The position numbers and the translations under genes are program-made. From NCBI GenBank assembly GCA_031549495.1, contig JAVBPS010000069.1:1-64000 (forward strand): DNA of 64,000 bases, given 5' to 3'. This document shows positions 61,105 through 64,000 of this stretch, piece by piece. Origin of the DNA: JAVBOW01 sp031549495. GTDB lineage: Bacteria > Bacteroidota > Bacteroidia > Bacteroidales > Rikenellaceae. The notes below the pieces were generated by a model, which did not search any database, was not told the origin of the DNA, and saw nothing but the letters and a program-made list of their open reading frames with translations. The stretch's first letter is position 1. Each line of letters begins with the position of its first letter.

Positions 61105-63936
61105 TTAGAAGGTTGCGCGGATACCGAAGAGGAACGTACGGGCGAGCGGATAGGCCCCGTTGTCGATCCCCGTGCGGGTGATGTCGTAGGCGTAGCTGCC
61201 CGATGCGGGATCGTAGCCCGAGTAATCCGTGATCACGAAGAGGTTCTTGCCGGTCACGGAGAGTTCGAGCGCTTTGATCCATTTGGTTTTCAGCGGCACC
61301 GTGTAGCCGATCGTGAGGTTGGAGAGGCGCGCGTAGCTGCCGTCCTCGACGATGCGCGAGGAGACCTCGGTCACGCCCACCGCGTTGAAGCGCGGCTGGT
61401 CGCCGGACGGATAGGCTTTTTTATAGGTGTCTTCGCGCAGGTTGACGAAATTGCCGCTCGTGTAGGTGTCCGCCAGGCGGGCCAGGTTGACCACGTCGAA
61501 TTGCAGCGCTCCGTCAAAAAGGAATTCCAGCGAGAAATTGCGGTAATTCAACTTCGAATGCAGGCCGAAGACGTATTTCGGATTGGAATTGCCGATCAGG
61601 GTCTGGTCGTTGGCGTCGACATTGCCGTCGCCCGTCACGTCGACGAATTTCACGTCGCCCGGCACGAGGCGCGTCCCGAAGAACGGCGGTGCGAAGGGCA
61701 GGTGCTGCTGCTGCACGATCCCCTGCGTCTTGTAGCCCCAGAAAGAGCTTACGGGCTGCCCGATGCGGTTGACGTTCATCACCAGGGGCGCTGCGCCGTA
61801 GGAGCCGACCGAAGTGCCGAAGAGGTCTGCACCGTCCGCCGAGCCGTTGTCGTTGATGCGGTTGCGGTTCAGGGCGATATTGAAGTCGGCGTCCCAGCGG
61901 AAATCCTTCTTGTCGAAGATCATCCCGGCCAGGGCGAACTCGAGCCCTTCGTTCTGTACTTTGGCCGAGTTGGCGTAGATCGAATTCCAATCGCCGAGCC
62001 GTTTGTGGTAGTACCAGGAGAGATTATCGTGCGAGAGCGAGCGGTAGGCGTCCACCGTGAAGGTCAGACGGCCGTCCCACAGCCCCAGGTCGATCCCGGC
62101 GTTCCACTGCTCGACTTTGTTCTGCCAGCGCATGTCGTAATAGTTGTTCACCCCGTTCTGGATGTCCAGTTGCGGGTCGACGGCCGTGATGTAGGAACCG
62201 GCGAGCAGATACGGCTCGAGCATCTGCATCCCTGAGCGTCCCCAACTGCCGCGCAGCTTGAGTTCGGAAACGAGCGCCGAACCGCGCAACCAGCTTTCGC
62301 GGGCCAGGTTCCACGACGCGCTCACCGAAGGATACCACGCCAGGTCGTCCGTGCCGCGGTCATAGCGGAACGACTTCTCGGCGCGCATCGAAACCCCGAT
62401 CGAGTAACGCTCGTCGTAGCAGTATCCCGCGTCCACGAAACCGGCCAGGGAGGTCGACGAAGTCTCGATGCTTATGTAGGGCGAGGGGGTGTCGGCCAGG
62501 CTGATCCCGAAGCCGCGCAAGTCCTGGTTGAAGAACGAGGTGCCGTTGTGGATGCGTTGGGCGGAGTTGTCGCCGTAGAACGTGCCGCCCGCCATGGCCC
62601 ACAGCGAGTGGCGGTTGCACTCGAAGCGGTAGTTGAGCGTGGCGTCGAAGTTGTATTTGAGGATGTTGAAGTTCGAATGGCCCGCATTGCCGTTGACGGC
62701 CGCGCCGCGCAGAACCTCGTTGCCGATCCAGCGGATGCGCGTCTTGTTGCGGTAATCCACCCCGGCCAGCGCTTTGAACTTAAGCCCTTTGGCCAGGTGC
62801 GATTCGAAGAACAGCGACGGGGTCGCCGAGTAGTCGATCGAATTGTCGTCATATCCGGCCAACCATTTGGACGGGTTTTCCGAGAAAATCGACCCGTCCC
62901 CGTCGGGCGCGGCGAAGGGCAGCGCCTCGGTCATCATCTTGACGGTGCTCTCCGTGCCGTAGGGCGAGGTGGCCATCGTCATGTTGTTCTCGCGGTAGCC
63001 TACCGCCCCGCGGAAGCCGACCAGGCCTTTTTTACCGACCTGTCGGTCGAGGTTCACGCGGAACGTGCCTTGCAGCAGGTCCGTGCGGTCGATCACGCCC
63101 TGTTGATCGGTCAGGCCGGCCGATACCAGGTAGCTCATCCGCTCGGTGCGCCCGCCCACACTTATATAATAGTTCTGCTCAAGGGCGGTGCGGGTAGCCT
63201 CCTTCTGCCAGTCGACGGGGTCGCCGGGCTGGTAGGGGAGCGTGAAGGCGGGATTGGCCTTCCCCATATAAGCAAGGTAGTCGCTCTTGCCCAGCATGTC
63301 GATCGGGCGGGCCATGACGGAGAGGCCGAACGTGGCGTTCACGCGCACTTCAGGCGCGGCGGTGGCGCCCATTTTGGTGGTGATGACGACCACCCCGTTG
63401 GCGCCCATGGCCCCGTAGAGGGCGGTGGCCGCCGCGTCTTTGAGCACTTCGACGCGCGCGATGTCGTTGGGGTTGATGTTTTGCAGGGTGTTCTGCGTGG
63501 CCTGGTAATCCTGCGGATCGTTCCAGTAGGCCTGGCCCGCGTCACGGTTCAGGGGATTCAGGGGCACCCCGTCCAGGATGTAGAGCGGCTCGTTATAGCC
63601 GCGGATGCCGCGCACCCCGCGGATCTGTACCGAAAAACCGCTTCCCGGCGCGCCGTCCGTAGCCGAGACGTGCACCCCGGCCAGGCGGCCTTCCAGCACC
63701 TCGCCCAGACTGAAAGCCGACTGGGCCTCGGCGGCCCCGGGCTCGATCCCCGCGACGGCTCCCATGGCCAGTTGCGGCGCGGGCACGATGATGTTCTTCT
63801 TTTGCCCGGCAGGCTGCGCCTCTTGGGCGGTCTGCGCCGACGCCAGCCACGGAGCGATCACGAACATCGCCCCGAAGAGCCATGTCCGCAACCTTCCCGA
63901 CGACCTGCGTTGTTCGAGTTGGTAAAATAAGTTCAT
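61105..63936 (-). CDS. SusC-like TonB-linked transporter without the N-terminal regulatory domain
   Basis: 943 residues, about 100 fewer than its neighbour. The signal peptide ends near WLASAQ. A short linker (about 36-70, QPAGQKKNIIVPAPQ) replaces the CarboxypepD_reg-like domain. The plug follows at about 75-185 (EGRLAGVHVSATDGAPGSGFSVQIRGVRGIRGYNEPLYILDG, VEVLKDAAATALYGAMGANGVVVITTK), and the barrel ends FGIRATF. It has no SusD of its own: the next gene is another SusC. First gene of the operon, with a -7 box at 63970-63977. Its partner may be the shared SusD. Confidence 0.93.
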   Translation of the reverse strand: MNLFYQLEQRRSSGRLRTWLFGAMFVIAPWLASAQTAQEAQPAGQKKNIIVPAPQLAMGAVAGIEPGAAEAQSAFSLGEVLEGRLAGVHVSATDGAPGSGFSVQIRGVRGIRGYNEPLYILDGVPLNPLNRDAGQAYWNDPQDYQATQNTLQNINPNDIARVEVLKDAAATALYGAMGANGVVVITTKMGATAAPEVRVNATFGLSVMARPIDMLGKSDYLAYMGKANPAFTLPYQPGDPVDWQKEATRTALEQNYYISVGGRTERMSYLVSAGLTDQQGVIDRTDLLQGTFRVNLDRQVGKKGLVGFRGAVGYRENNMTMATSPYGTESTVKMMTEALPFAAPDGDGSIFSENPSKWLAGYDDNSIDYSATPSLFFESHLAKGLKFKALAGVDYRNKTRIRWIGNEVLRGAAVNGNAGHSNFNILKYNFDATLNYRFECNRHSLWAMAGGTFYGDNSAQRIHNGTSFFNQDLRGFGISLADTPSPYISIETSSTSLAGFVDAGYCYDERYSIGVSMRAEKSFRYDRGTDDLAWYPSVSASWNLARESWLRGSALVSELKLRGSWGRSGMQMLEPYLLAGSYITAVDPQLDIQNGVNNYYDMRWQNKVEQWNAGIDLGLWDGRLTFTVDAYRSLSHDNLSWYYHKRLGDWNSIYANSAKVQNEGLEFALAGMIFDKKDFRWDADFNIALNRNRINDNGSADGADLFGTSVGSYGAAPLVMNVNRIGQPVSSFWGYKTQGIVQQQHLPFAPPFFGTRLVPGDVKFVDVTGDGNVDANDQTLIGNSNPKYVFGLHSKLNYRNFSLEFLFDGALQFDVVNLARLADTYTSGNFVNLREDTYKKAYPSGDQPRFNAVGVTEVSSRIVEDGSYARLSNLTIGYTVPLKTKWIKALELSVTGKNLFVITDYSGYDPASGSYAYDITRTGIDNGAYPLARTFLFGIRATF

Positions 63937-63969
63937 ATAATTTGGTTTAGGTTGAAATTTTCACAACGA

Positions 63970-63977
63970 CAAATTTA
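63970..63977 (-). promoter_or_regulatory. -7 box TAAATTTG of the SusC/SusD operon
   Basis: Exact TAnnTTTG on the minus strand, 33 bases before the ATG at 63936. The -33 element would lie at the window edge and is not clear. Confidence 0.5.
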
Positions 63978-64000
63978 GATGCGCCCCGGAGTAATTCACG

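Noticed and set aside
61105..61290. Possible frameshift or truncation of the first SusC
   Set aside because: The frame is open to a normal barrel end (FGIRATF) and the plug is intact; only the N-terminal extra domain is missing, which is a known SusC variant.

Overview
The window looks like chromosome of a GC-rich gut Bacteroidales, most likely a member of the Rikenellaceae such as Alistipes. Evidence: SusC/SusD pairs, a hybrid two-component regulator, Bacteroidetes -7 promoter boxes (TAnnTTTG), acidic residues behind the lipoprotein cysteine, Mfa-type fimbrillins, anaerobic sulfatase maturases and many glycoside hydrolases. The genus is inferred; no rRNA or marker gene is present. No tRNA, CRISPR array, transposase or phage gene was recognised.

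Layout. (1) 1-4395, minus: an anaerobic sulfatase-maturating radical SAM enzyme (anSME) cut by the window edge, an arylsulfatase, a trigger-factor-like chaperone without a PPIase domain, and a second anSME. (2) 4534-9495: a URO-D-family protein with a sodium/solute symporter, followed on the plus strand by two AraC-type regulators. (3) 9545-17327: a GH2 glycosidase, small surface lipoproteins, an M16 peptidase and a cupin. (4) 17437-23317, minus: a TonB-dependent receptor with a DUF4876 lipoprotein and a DUF6850 barrel, an uncharacterised envelope trio. (5) 23622-30306: a small HD alarmone hydrolase, a membrane AraC regulator and a divergent fimbrial operon (DUF3575, FimB/Mfa2-like, and two fimbrillins fused to FGE/C-type-lectin-fold domains). 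(6) 30438-39968, minus: three GH92 alpha-mannosidases, a GH130 phosphorylase and an MFS transporter, which together form an N-glycan or mannan route. (7) 40231-45988: a GH42-like glycosidase, a metallophosphoesterase, an alkaline phosphatase and a carboxypeptidase-regulatory-like protein. (8) 46165-63936, minus: a polysaccharide utilisation locus with hybrid two-component regulator, GH5-like and GH39-like glycosidases, a BACON/GLUG lipoprotein, a small secreted protein, SusD and two tandem SusC receptors.

How the genes fit together: in region 6 the GH92 enzymes would remove alpha-mannose outside the cytoplasm, the MFS protein would import the remaining disaccharide, and GH130 would phosphorolyse it. 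In region 1 the chaperone-like protein lies between the gene for the modifying enzyme and the gene for its substrate. In region 8 one SusD is shared with two SusC proteins.

Intergenic spaces hold an unusual number of long perfect or near-perfect inverted repeats (24-42 bp stems) in at least three sequence families. Several lie between convergent genes, where they could terminate transcription in both directions. The most interesting candidates are the fimbrillin/FGE-fold fusions, which lack the catalytic cysteines and have tails resembling diversity-generating retroelement targets, the sulfatase-linked trigger-factor homologue, the TonB/DUF4876/DUF6850 trio, and the tandem SusC arrangement.
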